Origin: Hyposmocoma kahamanoa
Taxonomy: Eukaryota; Arthropoda; Insecta; Lepidoptera; Cosmopterigidae
Length of the DNA: 64,000 nt
Reading direction: 5' to 3'
Assembly: GCF_003589595.1 (NCBI RefSeq)
Contig: NW_020653750.1
Coordinates: 3,382,678 to 3,446,677 of the forward strand
In this document: in pieces, positions 46,101-52,692 of the stretch
Position numbering within the stretch: the first letter of the stretch is position 1
Layout of the letters: every line of letters begins with the position of its first letter
Program-made: the position numbers and the translations under genes
Notes under the pieces: model-generated
Database searches by the model: none
What the model was told of the DNA's origin: nothing
Seen by the model: only the letters and a program-made list of their open reading frames with translations

Positions 46101-49100
46101 GGCAGCAGTACTCCGTGCACGATCGACTTGTGCTTGGTACAGCTGAAGCAACTGTCCCGGTGTAAAGTAACGACTCACACTGGAAAGACCGGCTCCGACT
46201 TTTTCTCCCAAGTTTCGGAGAAAAAGTCGGAGTCAGCTCAAAGTGACTCCGTTTTGTGGAGAATAGACACGCCTGCGTTTTGGTAACGTTAAATTTGACA
46301 AGATTAGTATTGTCCCAATCGGATATTGCCTGGAGTGTCCAATCTAAACGGCAAACCAGAAATTTCATAACCTCGAAAGTAATTTAAAGGGGAAAATGTT
46401 TTTTCTTTTAAACCTAACTTAATCTAACCTAACCGAACCTAATCGTGTCTTTGCGATAAACATTCAACATATGAAAGAACAACTGTTTCGTTACAATTCG
46501 ATTGTCGGTGTAATGAAAATTGGAACAAACGTTATTTCGCCCGCGGGCGAAACTGGTCTGTCTTTGTTCGTTTACATAAACGATAGACTATTATAACATT
46601 ATATTGACAGTTATATTGCGATAATAAAGACATGTTCATAAAATCAGCTGTGAGGCTAGATAAAACATCATTATTTGTTTGTATATCTAAGGTGTTAGAA
46701 GATTCAATAGAGTACCAAAGAGCATGAGAAACGTTAAAGTCGCCAACCACTAAAAATATGTCATTAGGTTTCGTATTTATGAATTCATTTACTCTGTTGT
46801 AAAAGGATGTTAAAAGAGATTCATGGTTGTGACCGTGAACTATATATGTTAGTATAATATGTAAATATTGCGGAGTGGCATTAGAATGGGAGACAGTACC
46901 CGCGCGAAGCGGGATCGAGACCCATACCTCCTCGGCCGGCGCAGGAGCACGCATGTCCGTAAGGTTATGGGAGCATAATTCACGCCGTGCGGCGATCAAT
47001 ACCCCGCCGCCCCGCTCATAACCGCTTGATGACTTATTACGGTCGCATCGAAAAACTTCATATTGGCTATCAAAGTATTCACGGTCATAAAAGTTGTGGT
47101 TAAGCCAAGTTTCTGTAACATACACGATATCATAGTTGGAATTCAAAATATTACTTAAAAAATTGTGCGACTTCGTGCGCATCCTCTCGCATTTTGATAA
47201 TAAATACTTACGTTATTCTTAGAGAATTTTTGTAACAAAAAATAATAAAAACACGCTTAAATGGGTTCCACCAATAACAATAACTAAACTTTCACAGAAA
47301 AAACATATATTATTTATACGACAATATACGAATGACAACACAATTCTTACTTTATTATAACAATTTACCACCAAATGATACATACTAATTAACATTTTTA
47401 AGACAGGCAATTGACATATTCGTAGTCATTTTATTTTAATAAGGTCCTTTTCGTTAGTAATTAATATAACTTTAGAAGTTTCATTTTTACGTACGAATAT
47501 TTTACAATCCGATAACCATACAAATGAATAAATAGCCTTTATCCCTTGCCAAAAACCGGGCTTGTTTGTACAGCAACTTATTTTGTGGTGTTAGATGCTC
47601 GTTAATGAAAACCGGTTTAGATGAGCCATTCAGTTCATCCAGTTCATTCAGAGCCATCAGCTGTTGTTAACATTTTTTGATGGACATTGTATCTTTTACG
47701 ACGAGGTTACTTGAGCGAAGAAGTCCCTCGAGGTCTTGGGTCCTCGATCTCGATTGAAGAGCCGTAAAAACTAGTTTGGGGTTATTCACTGAAAGTACAT
47801 CGCAGTGTCACCGACAAGAGAGGGACATTAACGGATTGATATGTATATATGTCACTGGTGTACATTGGAAGAATAGGGACTTAGCGGAATTTGTCAAAAA
47901 CTCTCAGATAATGAACACAAGACAATTTTGCACGCTGAATTGTACAGCTTATTCAATAAGACAGTATGCCAGACTTTGTATGAGGGCGATTGAAGCGTTC
48001 TGAAATGTGCGGTGCACCCTGCTGCACGTATGACTAGCTCAACCCTCCATTTATGCACTTCCTTGTAAACTACGAAAAGTCACGGAACTAAGGGCGCCTT
48101 CAAATTAGACGCTTATAATCGCGCTGCAGTGGCGCTGTAGCCGCGCCTCTACTAATTTTAATACAAAATTTAGAAGCGCAGTTGCTGTGCCATTGACGTG
48201 ACACGCACGCGCCACTTGTGCAGTCACAATTAGTTAATAAAAATTACTGAAGCGCTACAGACGTGCCACTGTCGCGCCACTAGGACGCGCAACCCTTCTA
48301 GAAGCGTCTAATTTGAAGGCACTTCAAACAGTTATTATCTCGCATTTCAGTGCCTCTGTGGCCGAACGGTTACCATGCCGGACTGCCACGCAGAGGTCCC
48401 AGGTTCGATTCCCGGGCCGGGAGAAATATTTGTATGGCCTACATTTATTTCTCCCGTGAGTTTGGGTGTAATTTGTGGTTGTTTATGTGTGTCCATGACA
48501 CCCGCGACACAGGGTTTCCCTAGTGCGGGGCTATGTTGAGTGTGTACGTTATTATTATTATTATTTCGTATCATAATTAGCAGTTTTCTGCTCATTTCCT
48601 TTATATATAGGTACCCAATGACGGGCGAAATACAGCCTTAATAAAAAAAGCGTTTAATAAATTTGGGATCAAGGTCAAAACAAGAAAAAAAATTAGGCCT
48701 TATACGGATAAATTATCTTTTTACTTTCTTTAATGTTCTATCTTTTGTGTTTTCTAAAATTTGCAAATAGACTATGCGGTATGCATATAAAGATTATACC
48801 ATTATATGTATATAATATATAAGTTTTTATTTTATTGTATTATAATATATAAGTTATATTAAAGATAATGGAATCCGTGGAAACTACAACATCAAACACT
48901 GTTGCTACGCCAGTAATAATATTACTACATCTCCAATAGATTTAACCATATTAAGTTATTACTATTGCTAGCTCGTAGTAACATTTTATGACCAGTTTCA
49001 CTCACTGCATAAATGGTAGAGTCCAACTGCCATCCCCGCAGAAATACAGCGTTTTCGTCTTTCGATTAAAAACTACCTAATTGAACATAAAATCTCATCT

Positions 49101-51164
49101 CTATTGTGTTTTTACTACTGCGGCAAGTGTGGTATTACTTATACAATAATGTATGAATCATATTAACCGAGCTGCTTTGAATCCAATGAAGCAAACGATG
49201 TAGTCAACATTATTAAACTTTTTCAAAATTATTGTACTCTTTATGTGTATACGTTGTTTTATGTTTTTAAACCTTCATTCGAGCTTTCTTTAAATATGCC
49301 AAAATTAAGTTAAGTCGTTACGTTTATCCAATAACACAATGCTTTTTCTTTTTGAAGCCGTCTAAGCAGTCAAGTTATTGAAGTTTTTCAAAATTACAAT
49401 ATGTTACGGAGCTGGTTACGCTTGGCCATATTATAATTGCTTTACTGGTATAGCACGTTGTAACTCCACCAGCGTAATGGTACGTTCCCACGGCCCGTGA
49501 TGTCGTCGTTTAGACGACCACGCTGCGGCTTTCCGCCAATAAGAAGAAAAACGCAATATGGCGCGCGCACTTGTTTTACCGACATGATTTCGTTAAATAC
49601 TGTATAATGTTTTAAAGTACTCAGTAATTTAAAAAAAAGCCTTCCTTTCTTTTGAAAGCCACTGAAACAAATTGCATTTACTTGCACACAACGTCATAAT
49701 CTAGACTACTACGGTCTACGGCCTCCGATTAATTCACTTTTAGTGTTTTTTAGGATATCTAGGTAACCAACTCCCTATCGGGAGGAGCGAAACATATGGG
49801 AAATAAAGTCTGTTGCTGACCTTCTTCATCGTCATCTCATCTTTTCATCACCTTCATTACTTGTTCCTGGCCACTAACTTTTAAAATTTTAATCCTTCTC
49901 GAATTCCCTTTTCCTTCCACTATTCTTACGTTGGTTCATCCGCCATCACTCCCATCGAAATTCTCAAAACGAGAGGACGTGCTCATAAATCACCCTCATA
50001 TAAAATTCGAGGTTCATGTGATTCACTGTTTTTAGATTATGTATATAGATTTTTTTGAGCCTTTTCGCGTCTACTTGGAAATAAATTATGTGAGCCGACC
50101 TTTTCTATTAATTCGCTAAGGCTAGAACTCTACGAGTAGTAAAGCCTGCCTCATTGCATGCCAGTGTAATAAAGTTCAGCACAGTGCGGTCCTATCTTAC
50201 ATTTATACGTATCCTCTTGTGACAGCTCTTTATTATTATGTATTAAATTTGTGCATGTTTATTGCAGCCTTGTATGCAGGTGGAATTGAGGATTGGGTGG
50301 ACAGCCACGTCGGTATAGACAATACATATACCATCATGATGTTCCGGCCTACGGACTCGTACAATATGAAACTTATTACCGAGGTCATTACATTCTTAAA
50401 CTTTAGATTTTATAGTCTAGTTCAGTATTAAAATTATAGTATACTATCTGCTGCTCAAATGAGCACACGATTTTAATTGTAGGTAATAACTTTACTTACA
50501 AAATTTACTATTTTTTTAATAATATCAACTGATCTCGGGGGCACTAACACTCCGCCTGTCACCCTGAGACATGAGTTGACAAGTCCCATGTGCCTGTAAT
50601 TTCACCAGCACCCTTACCGTTCTGTACCGGAACGCAGTAATGCTAATATTAGTGCTTGGCGGCAGAAATAGGTTTGGTGGGAGTACTTCCCATGGACGAA
50701 TTCTTTCACAAGGAGCTCTAGCTAAATGCTAGCATTTCACAGCGTTTCACAAACGTGCGTTTGCTTCGCTGCTAAAAGTCGCCATGTGTAACTCTAAGTG
50801 TTTTGAATCCGGGACAGTAAAGTCTAATTACTGGACACGGGACAAGATGAATAATTTCGGGACAATCCCGGATTTCCCTTGGTCATCTGGCAAGCCTAAT
50901 CGGCAGTCTGTTGTGCCGGATGACTAGATAAGGTCATGGAACTCTTTGAAATATAAATAGTAAATAAATATTTACAAAATCGTACTTTTTCAGCATGTAG
51001 TTCACGAAGCATATGCAGCAATTGATACATTATTGATGCAAAGTTCAGAAGTATTAAGTCCGCCAAGTCTCACGCTCACCCAAGCAAAAGCTTCAAGAAT
51101 ACTTCCCATGTCACTGTTGTTTGTATCTACCATCCTGCAGATAATGCTAACTGGATACAAGTAA
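25340..51164 (+). CDS. Long M14 carboxypeptidase-like pseudo-peptidase (856 aa)
   Basis: Twelve exons join in phase: 25340-25451, 25534-25884, 26215-26411, 26485-27399, 27962-28130, 28228-28391, 29538-29619, 31461-31612, 33766-33822, 33899-33983, 50268-50383, 50994-51164 (2571 nt). Residues 1-19 are a signal peptide; ~40-525 are a low-complexity extension, Pro/Ser/Thr-rich then Lys/Glu-rich. The M14 domain covers ~530-830: GIQGRDHH (582-589), FNPDGYDYS, RREWTKN (637-643), PCGLLYAGERQLSEAE, MYPYS, LYAGG..DW. Against carboxypeptidase A, His69 is Gln584, Glu72 is Asp587, Arg127 is Thr641, Asn144/Arg145 are Cys/Lys, His196 is Glu710 and Glu270 is Met785; Tyr248 is kept. A hydrophobic tail (~836-853) suggests a GPI signal. 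Catalysis is very unlikely; function is unknown. Confidence 0.85.
25534..25884 (+). CDS. Plus gene exon 2
   Basis: Acceptor GTCTTTTTAG. Opens FRRKRANLDYTRWRANVQTT and continues through PVTQRVEKIIVGGAMVPPPM to a Pro/Thr-rich end. The donor C/GTTTGT is weak but is the one that keeps phase with exon 3; without splicing the frame stops at 25904. Confidence 0.65.
25885..26214 (+). other. Intron 2 with a family B MITE piece
   Basis: About 26030-26180 carries family B words (CGAAACGTTGGTTTATTTGA, CCGAAAACCTAAGAACTCGA). Confidence 0.6.
26215..26411 (+). CDS. Plus gene exon 3
   Basis: Acceptor CATTTTTACAG, donor GTAAGTACC. Encodes SSPPFVRSMEALHNPRRDES and PPASPQFISRFSKPK to LTPLTPSTIDYN, basic and Pro/Ser-rich. 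Confidence 0.8.
26485..27399 (+). CDS. Plus gene exon 4, long low-complexity region
   Basis: Acceptor ACATTGTTCAG, donor GTAATTTT. 305 codons from KEFVQPTRSTFSGKYQLSSR to LRQLNFNSPRTLSE. The first third is Pro/Ser-rich; the rest is rich in Lys, Glu, Asp and Thr (KGEEKRQ near the end) and looks disordered. No known domain recognised. Confidence 0.85.
27400..27961 (+). other. Intron 4 of the plus gene
   Basis: GT to AG, AT-rich, no repeat family recognised. Confidence 0.6.
27962..28130 (+). CDS. Plus gene exon 5, start of the M14 domain
   Basis: Acceptor TTTTCTGTTCAG, donor GTGCGTAA. Encodes IVAQLKQWAEDSPVAKWIDI to QIMSAKQTVMIVA, with MIVAG corresponding to the M14 ILIxGG strand. The intron cuts a glycine codon after its first base, as in the minus gene between exons 2 and 3. 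Confidence 0.85.
28228..28391 (+). CDS. Plus gene exon 6, degraded zinc site
   Basis: Acceptor TTTATGTTCTAG, donor GTAAGTTT. Encodes IQGRDHHAVTAAMYVLYQLV and FWIIPVFNPDGYDYSMTFPH. M14 enzymes have HxxE where this reads QGRD. Confidence 0.9.
28500..28640 (+). mobile_element. Foldback MITE family B piece with inverted ends
   Basis: GGAAATGAAACTAATTTTTC at the left, then GATCTAAATGGCGTATATTT and its exact inverse AAATATACGCCATTTAGATC. Confidence 0.7.
28657..29006. mobile_element. 350 bp palindromic element enclosing a family B piece
   Basis: Arms 28657-28792 and 28871-29006 are near-perfect inverses (CAGCTTTAAAAGCGAATTTT at the left; TTCCACCGCTGG region at the right). The centre, 28793-28870, is a family B fragment containing ATACGCGATTTAGATCCGAA. 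Confidence 0.75.
29538..29619 (+). CDS. Plus gene exon 7
   Basis: Preceded by a long T-rich tract and ATGACTAG. Encodes RREWTKNLRQTWDNCRGRES and CKACETF. The RxxWxK and CxG spacing match the M14 segment before NRNF, and the count from this cysteine to the next PC is one short of bovine carboxypeptidase A. The donor GTCTCAG is poor, but its phase fits exon 8. Confidence 0.65.
30057..31007 (-). mobile_element. Truncated mariner, second family
   Basis: The right terminal repeat (CCGGAAACTTATAGTGCGCC...) is present. Minus-strand transposase pieces read from the start codon region near 30830 down to RRIILHHDNASSLTVRP at 30057, where the copy stops just after the second catalytic Asp. The left third is absent. 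It is the same family as 60169-61457. Frameshifts are present. Confidence 0.8.
31060..31320. repeat. (GCGT)n-rich alternating purine-pyrimidine tract
   Basis: About 260 bp almost entirely of TG/CG steps with TGCGTGCG units, ending 140 bp before exon 8 of the plus gene. Frames through it are cysteine/arginine or histidine/threonine repeats and are not genes. Confidence 0.9.
31461..31612 (+). CDS. Plus gene exon 8
   Basis: Acceptor TTATGTTCCAG, donor CTT/GTTAGTAT. Encodes EELQAEHPCGLLYAGERQLS to FIAFKEGDVL. PCGLLYAG..LSEAE matches M14 PCSETYAGP..FSEPE. EGDVL stands where HSYGQ is expected, so the third zinc ligand is glutamate here. An earlier GT at 31602 breaks phase. Confidence 0.8.
31613..33120 (+). 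other. Intron 8 (left part), AT-rich
   Basis: Contains a tRNA-derived SINE at 31955-32114. Otherwise no gene or repeat recognised. Confidence 0.5.
31955..32114 (+). repeat. tRNA-derived SINE, family C
   Basis: Box A-like TGGCTTACTTGGCATAGC near 31972 and box B-like GCTTCGAATCC near 32017, ending in an A run at 32101-32113. A second copy is at 59775-59940. Confidence 0.6.
33121..33442. mobile_element. MITE with ~22 bp inverted ends
   Basis: CTTAGAATAATAACGCATAG at about 33124 and the inverse TATGCGTTATTATTCTAAG at 33420-33438. The interior is unusually GC-rich (CGAGCGGGCGGGCC near 33202) for this window. Confidence 0.6.
33766..33822 (+). CDS. Plus gene exon 9
   Basis: Acceptor TCTTTACAG, donor GTAAGTTG. 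Nineteen codons, GVMYPYSHTRKKRAFDHVY, matching the M14 LLLYPYG strand. Phase 0 at both ends. Confidence 0.85.
33899..33983 (+). CDS. Plus gene exon 10
   Basis: Acceptor TGAAATAG, donor C/GTAAGTTA. Encodes RQRASRAAAAAYSISGRPYV and AGQTSEFL, the M14 helix and loop before the Tyr248 region. Confidence 0.85.
34436..34975 (+). mobile_element. LINE fragment, family L2, C-terminal end
   Basis: Reads SLEELIQLLQLYQVRVWSCM..EYCSHLWDG, LDSIDKRTKKLIGD, then shifts frame to IFTKRFAFTFIWRMAMEWN. These are the C-terminal polymerase motifs of a Jockey-like element. It ends in CATCAGGTGAGATAGAGGTC, also found at the end of the inverted copy 45615-46380. Confidence 0.75.
35002..35158 (+). CDS. Orphan terminal exon of an unidentified membrane protein
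   Basis: Acceptor TATATTTTATTTTAG, then 51 codons and TAA. FPFAIPLLVPALFIYLPAFW is a strong membrane segment, followed by a hydrophilic tail, HTTLKHYFEASVVRKQSVEN and LFDIYDRIK. The first base must complete a codon with two bases upstream, a phase that no exon of the surrounding carboxypeptidase-like gene offers. It is either a nested gene's last exon or an alternative 3' end through an unseen exon. No family recognised. Confidence 0.5.
36415..36612 (+). repeat. SINE-like repeat, family A
   Basis: Decayed copy with AGACTTGTCAACTTATGCCT and CAGGCGCACGACTTGTTCGT. Confidence 0.75.
36840..37400 (+). pseudogene. Decayed mariner-like transposase remnant
   Basis: One frame near 37150-37195 reads PDLAPYDVLLFPTVKK, the mariner third-aspartate region, followed by the weakly recognisable tail NGLLTTFRKKPF. 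Upstream frames are broken. No inverted repeats found. Confidence 0.4.
37684..37730. repeat. Perfect 21 bp hairpin inside the gypsy RNase H region
   Basis: AGACTGACTGTTCTTGTTGC+C at 37684-37704, 5 base loop, exact inverse at 37710-37730. One arm is expected coding sequence; the other interrupts the frame. Confidence 0.9.
38390..38425. repeat. (AT)n microsatellite
   Basis: TA dinucleotide run between short GAATAG-type repeats, interrupting the integrase remnant. Confidence 0.8.
39185..39350 (+). repeat. Three tandem ~58 bp units upstream of the LTR
   Basis: Each unit reads CTTCTTYAGGAGCGGTMGAC, then ACTCCCWAAAYAAGCCT with TTAACGTC. It lies between the integrase remnant and the putative LTR, a place where gypsy-type elements often carry short tandem repeats. 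Confidence 0.75.
39638..40752 (+). repeat. Putative 3' LTR
   Basis: Begins TGTAACGGAACGTTAC just after a purine-rich tract (GAGGGACCGGCGGGTAT) and can end near CGTTACCA at 40752. It contains a TATA-like CACGATATAAAAAA near 39950. No matching 5' LTR is in view, so boundaries are uncertain. Confidence 0.45.
40870..41330 (-). mobile_element. Family B MITE split by a 285 bp MITE
   Basis: AGGTCCCATGGTCACGGTTG and ATTATGTCTAATATTAATGC precede the insertion; AAATATTTTTTCACTATAGT resumes after it, the same order as at 18715-18775. Confidence 0.7.
40986..41270. mobile_element. 285 bp MITE with CATTGACTTACAA ends and 8 bp target duplication
   Basis: Inverted ends CATTGACTTACAAATAAATG and CATTGACTTACAATTATATG. 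TGCAAACC is duplicated at 40978-40985 and 41271-41278. An 8 bp duplication is typical of hAT or P-type elements. Non-coding. Confidence 0.9.
41530..41622 (-). pseudogene. Penelope-like C-terminal remnant
   Basis: The minus strand reads PRMLREAIKKHPNFNREDGF then SVPPV, a stop and DPV. This matches the end of the Penelope protein at 3660-3750 (PRMVREAIEITKYKTFNRVEGFKL). Too short to assign termini. Confidence 0.6.
42159..43456 (+). mobile_element. Decayed mariner (third copy type) carrying a SINE
   Basis: Ends CCTGTGAAATTGCCG and its inverse CGGCAATCTCACAGG sit between TA dinucleotides. Transposase fragments include RGTNA and VRFLSGNFD before the SINE, then NEGILNQIVTYDEKWILNEN and, after a deletion, GINKLPLKWQKCIDNNGQYL. 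Its termini (GAAATTGCCG) and protein resemble the intact mariner at 12959, so it belongs to a related lineage. Confidence 0.8.
42510..42723 (-). repeat. tRNA-derived SINE, family D
   Basis: On the minus strand: CTCTGTGGCCGAACGGTTAC (box A region), CGATTCCCGGG (box B region), a body with ATTTGTATGGCCTACATTTA, and a (TTA)n tail. It is inserted in the mariner right after its NFD codons. Confidence 0.8.
43855..45392 (-). mobile_element. Tc1-like transposon, complete termini, broken gene
   Basis: 1538 bp between TA dinucleotides. Ends read CACTCGTGGACACATATTTC and CACGCCCGAACACAACTTTC, both continuing CGAGYCACCTTG. It encodes a minus-strand transposase interrupted by an extra TTA-rich stretch and stops. 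Confidence 0.85.
44334..45078 (-). pseudogene. Tc1-like transposase, disrupted
   Basis: 45078-44590: N-terminal helix-turn-helix (SQHNVSTQLHLSRSAVQRL), GRPRFR AT-hook-like motif, linker, and VLFTDETK with the first catalytic Asp. A TTATTATTATTA run near 44588 corrupts the next segment. 44558-44334 continues with PGLPPLNADRYIRR and FILMHDKARAHTA (second Asp). The third acidic residue lies in a broken frame downstream. Dead. Confidence 0.85.
45466..45509. repeat. 21 bp hairpin with one mismatch
   Basis: CATTTTTCTTCAAACAATAC+T, 2 base loop, inverse at 45489-45509. Non-coding spacer. Confidence 0.75.
45615..46380 (-). mobile_element. LINE fragment, family L2, inverted copy
   Basis: The minus strand reads NLVKFNVTKTQACLFSTKRS, PGQLLQLYQAQVD, LASLDSIDNRGKRII, VEAKLQSLEYRRKVACLSVF and IRTTRYASTFIWRTAIEWNS in several frames. 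These are the thumb and C-terminus of a Jockey-like polymerase, the same family as 34436-34975. Confidence 0.8.
46193..46232. repeat. Perfect 16 bp hairpin inside the LINE fragment
   Basis: CTCCGACTTTTTCTCC, 8 base loop, GGAGAAAAAGTCGGAG. Confidence 0.85.
46532..47182 (-). pseudogene. Non-LTR retrotransposon apurinic-type endonuclease, fragment
   Basis: Reads NSNYDIVYVTETWL (the ETWL active-site motif), an RGGGVLIAARR strand, and IFLVVGDFNVSHALW (the GDFN motif). These are the hallmarks of the APE-type nuclease that nicks target DNA. The final SDH motif is lost. It may belong to the same element as 45615-46380, which lies downstream on the same strand; the polymerase body between them is missing. 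Confidence 0.85.
48094..48322. mobile_element. ~229 bp MITE with GCCTTCAAATTAGACGCTT ends
   Basis: Left CGCCTTCAAATTAGACGCTT and right AAGCGTCTAATTTGAAGGCA are inverses. The interior is rich in GCGC and GCCAC words. No target duplication is clear. Confidence 0.75.
48351..48565 (+). repeat. tRNA-derived SINE, family D, full length
   Basis: Begins TGCCTCTGTGGCCGAACGGT with box B CAGGTTCGATTCCCGGGC, and ends in an ATT repeat at 48549-48565. It is the cleanest of three copies. Confidence 0.85.
50268..50383 (+). CDS. Plus gene exon 11, lost catalytic glutamate
   Basis: Acceptor GTTTATTGCAG, donor GTCATTAC. Encodes LYAGGIEDWVDSHVGIDNTY and TIMMFRPTDSYNMKLITE. M14 enzymes have TxEL where this reads TIMM. 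Confidence 0.9.
50535..50722 (-). repeat. SINE-like repeat, family A
   Basis: Minus-strand copy: CACCCTGAGACATGAGTTGA, TGTAATTTCACCAGCACCCT and AGTACTTCCCATGGACGAAT. In intron 11 of the plus gene. Confidence 0.8.
50994..51164 (+). CDS. Plus gene exon 12 (3' terminal)
   Basis: Acceptor TACTTTTTCAG. HVVHEAYAAIDTLLMQSSEV is the closing M14 helix; then LSPPSLTLTQAKASR and a hydrophobic end, ILPMSLLFVSTILQIMLTGY, then K and stop. The pattern fits a GPI-anchor signal, or a C-terminal membrane anchor. Confidence 0.85.
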   Translation, partial: HVVHEAYAAIDTLLMQSSEVLSPPSLTLTQAKASRILPMSLLFVSTILQIMLTGYK

Positions 51165-52279
51165 ACATATACAGTCGATCGGGTATATTAGTTCATCAAA
51201 CCTTATATTGATATGTCCTGTCATGTCGATACAAATCTACCTCAAGCAGTAGTCTTTACATGGGTGGACAAAACAGCAGCACCTATACAATATAGTCGAT
51301 ATAGTAGTAGTTAACCTTTTGACCGCAACTGACAAAAGCTAGTATTGTTTCCTAGACGCCAAGTCTAGTGATGTGACATATTATGAATTTTAACCTTATA
51401 TTAATTAAATTCTCTTAAGTTAAACAAAAACCTACCACTAAATGCAACTATGAATCCATACTTAACTAGAATATACAAATATCATATGGTTTCATTGGTG
51501 CTTAAAGCATCTATGGCGGTCAAAAGGTTAAATACTTGTCTATGTGATTGACATGTAAAGAATTGTCAATGAATCACTAAGTGCTCTAGTTTATAAACTA
51601 AGCCTTCCGGTATATTCGTGTAAACAGAAATGTGTACATTTCCAAAATCCGATTCGGATTTAATATTCTCACATTTCATTTGCAAAACGAGGATATGAGG
51701 AGTCATGTATTATTACGATTATGTATAGTTGTATTTAAATAAACAAATTTTAATTTTTAAATTTACTTTGTATCATTTAATGCTAACTCTTAAATATTTA
51801 TATGTATTAAATAGTTTTTAATTTATTAGACCTTTAGCAATGGCTAAAGTTAAAGTACTGATTTTATATCTATAATATAATCATGATTTATATTAAATGA
51901 TAGATAATAATCATTTAATTCTTTTTACAGACGGAATTATCAACTTGTGATTTGAAACTCTTATAAAAATTGTAATTATTGTACTGCATTGCATCAAATC
52001 TTGTACATCCTACTGCGAAGCACGGGTCTTGGCTGAGTGTTTAGCGGTTTAGCCCATAGTCCACCACGTTAGAGCTGCGGACTTCAATATACCTAGTTAG
52101 TGTTTTGAAACTTCGATATGCAAATTTCTTCTTTGCTATGTTTTCCTTAAAATTAAGCTGGTGATATTAGTTACTTTAAACCCTCTATGTTCCAAATTGA
52201 ATGACAAGAAAAACCAGCACATTACCAAAGTCAAGGTCTTATGTTTAGTGCCAAGAGCACTTAAACACTTCTTCAGATC
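51165..52279. other. No gene recognised
   Basis: 3' flank of the plus gene. AT-rich, with AATAAA-like words near 51738. Confidence 0.5.
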
Positions 52280-52470
52280 TGATATAAGTTGACAAGTCCC
52301 ATTATTTTTCACTAGTACAATGCTTACAATTGATACTCAATCGGAGGCATGGGAAACAGTATTCCCGCTCCTCCTACTGATCGTATAATTCCGATCAGAG
52401 GACAGGGAATAAATAACTCGTGCTTGTAATTTCACCAAAACCACCCTTCAAAATCAGAGCCCTGCCCTCC
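52280..52470 (-). repeat. SINE-like repeat, family A, split by ~120 bp
   Basis: AGTTGACAAGTCCCA near 52288 resumes as TGCTTGTAATTTCACC near 52421; the DNA between is unrelated, with GATCGTATAATTCCGATC near its end. Confidence 0.55.
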
Positions 52471-52507
52471 CTGTTAACTGTTATGTTGTACAGTTCTATT
52501 GACAGAA

Positions 52508-52692
52508 CTTTTTTTAATTATACCAAGTAACAAGTCGTGCGCCTGGTAGTAAGTTACGCCACGCCTGTCTATAACAGTTGTAGTGTTACTCAGAGCTTTA
52601 AATCATAAAGATCTGGGGGCACCGCCACTGCGCCCGTCACCCTAAGACAAAAGAAGACAAGTCTCATGTGCCTGTAATTTCACCAAATACTA
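52508..52692 (-). repeat. SINE-like repeat, family A
   Basis: Minus copy with AACAAGTCGTGCGCCTGGTA and CATGTGCCTGTAATTTCACC. Confidence 0.8.

Larger units (their letters stand above)
33984..50267 (+). other. 16 kb intron 10 of the plus gene
   Basis: Packed with transposons (listed separately) and an orphan terminal exon at 35002. Sub-stretches 35160-36414, 41630-42158, 43457-43854, 47183-48093 and 48566-50267 hold nothing I can identify. Confidence 0.6.

Noticed and set aside
46400..46440. CCTAACTTAATCTAACCTAACC-like sequence resembling insect telomere repeat TTAGG
   Set aside because: The period is irregular and only ~30 bp long. Such CTAACC strings are common in insect DNA and do not show a telomeric insertion.
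48351..48430. Possible tRNA gene (box A and box B present)
   Set aside because: It is the head of a dispersed SINE with a 130 bp body and ATT tail; two other copies lack a foldable tRNA.
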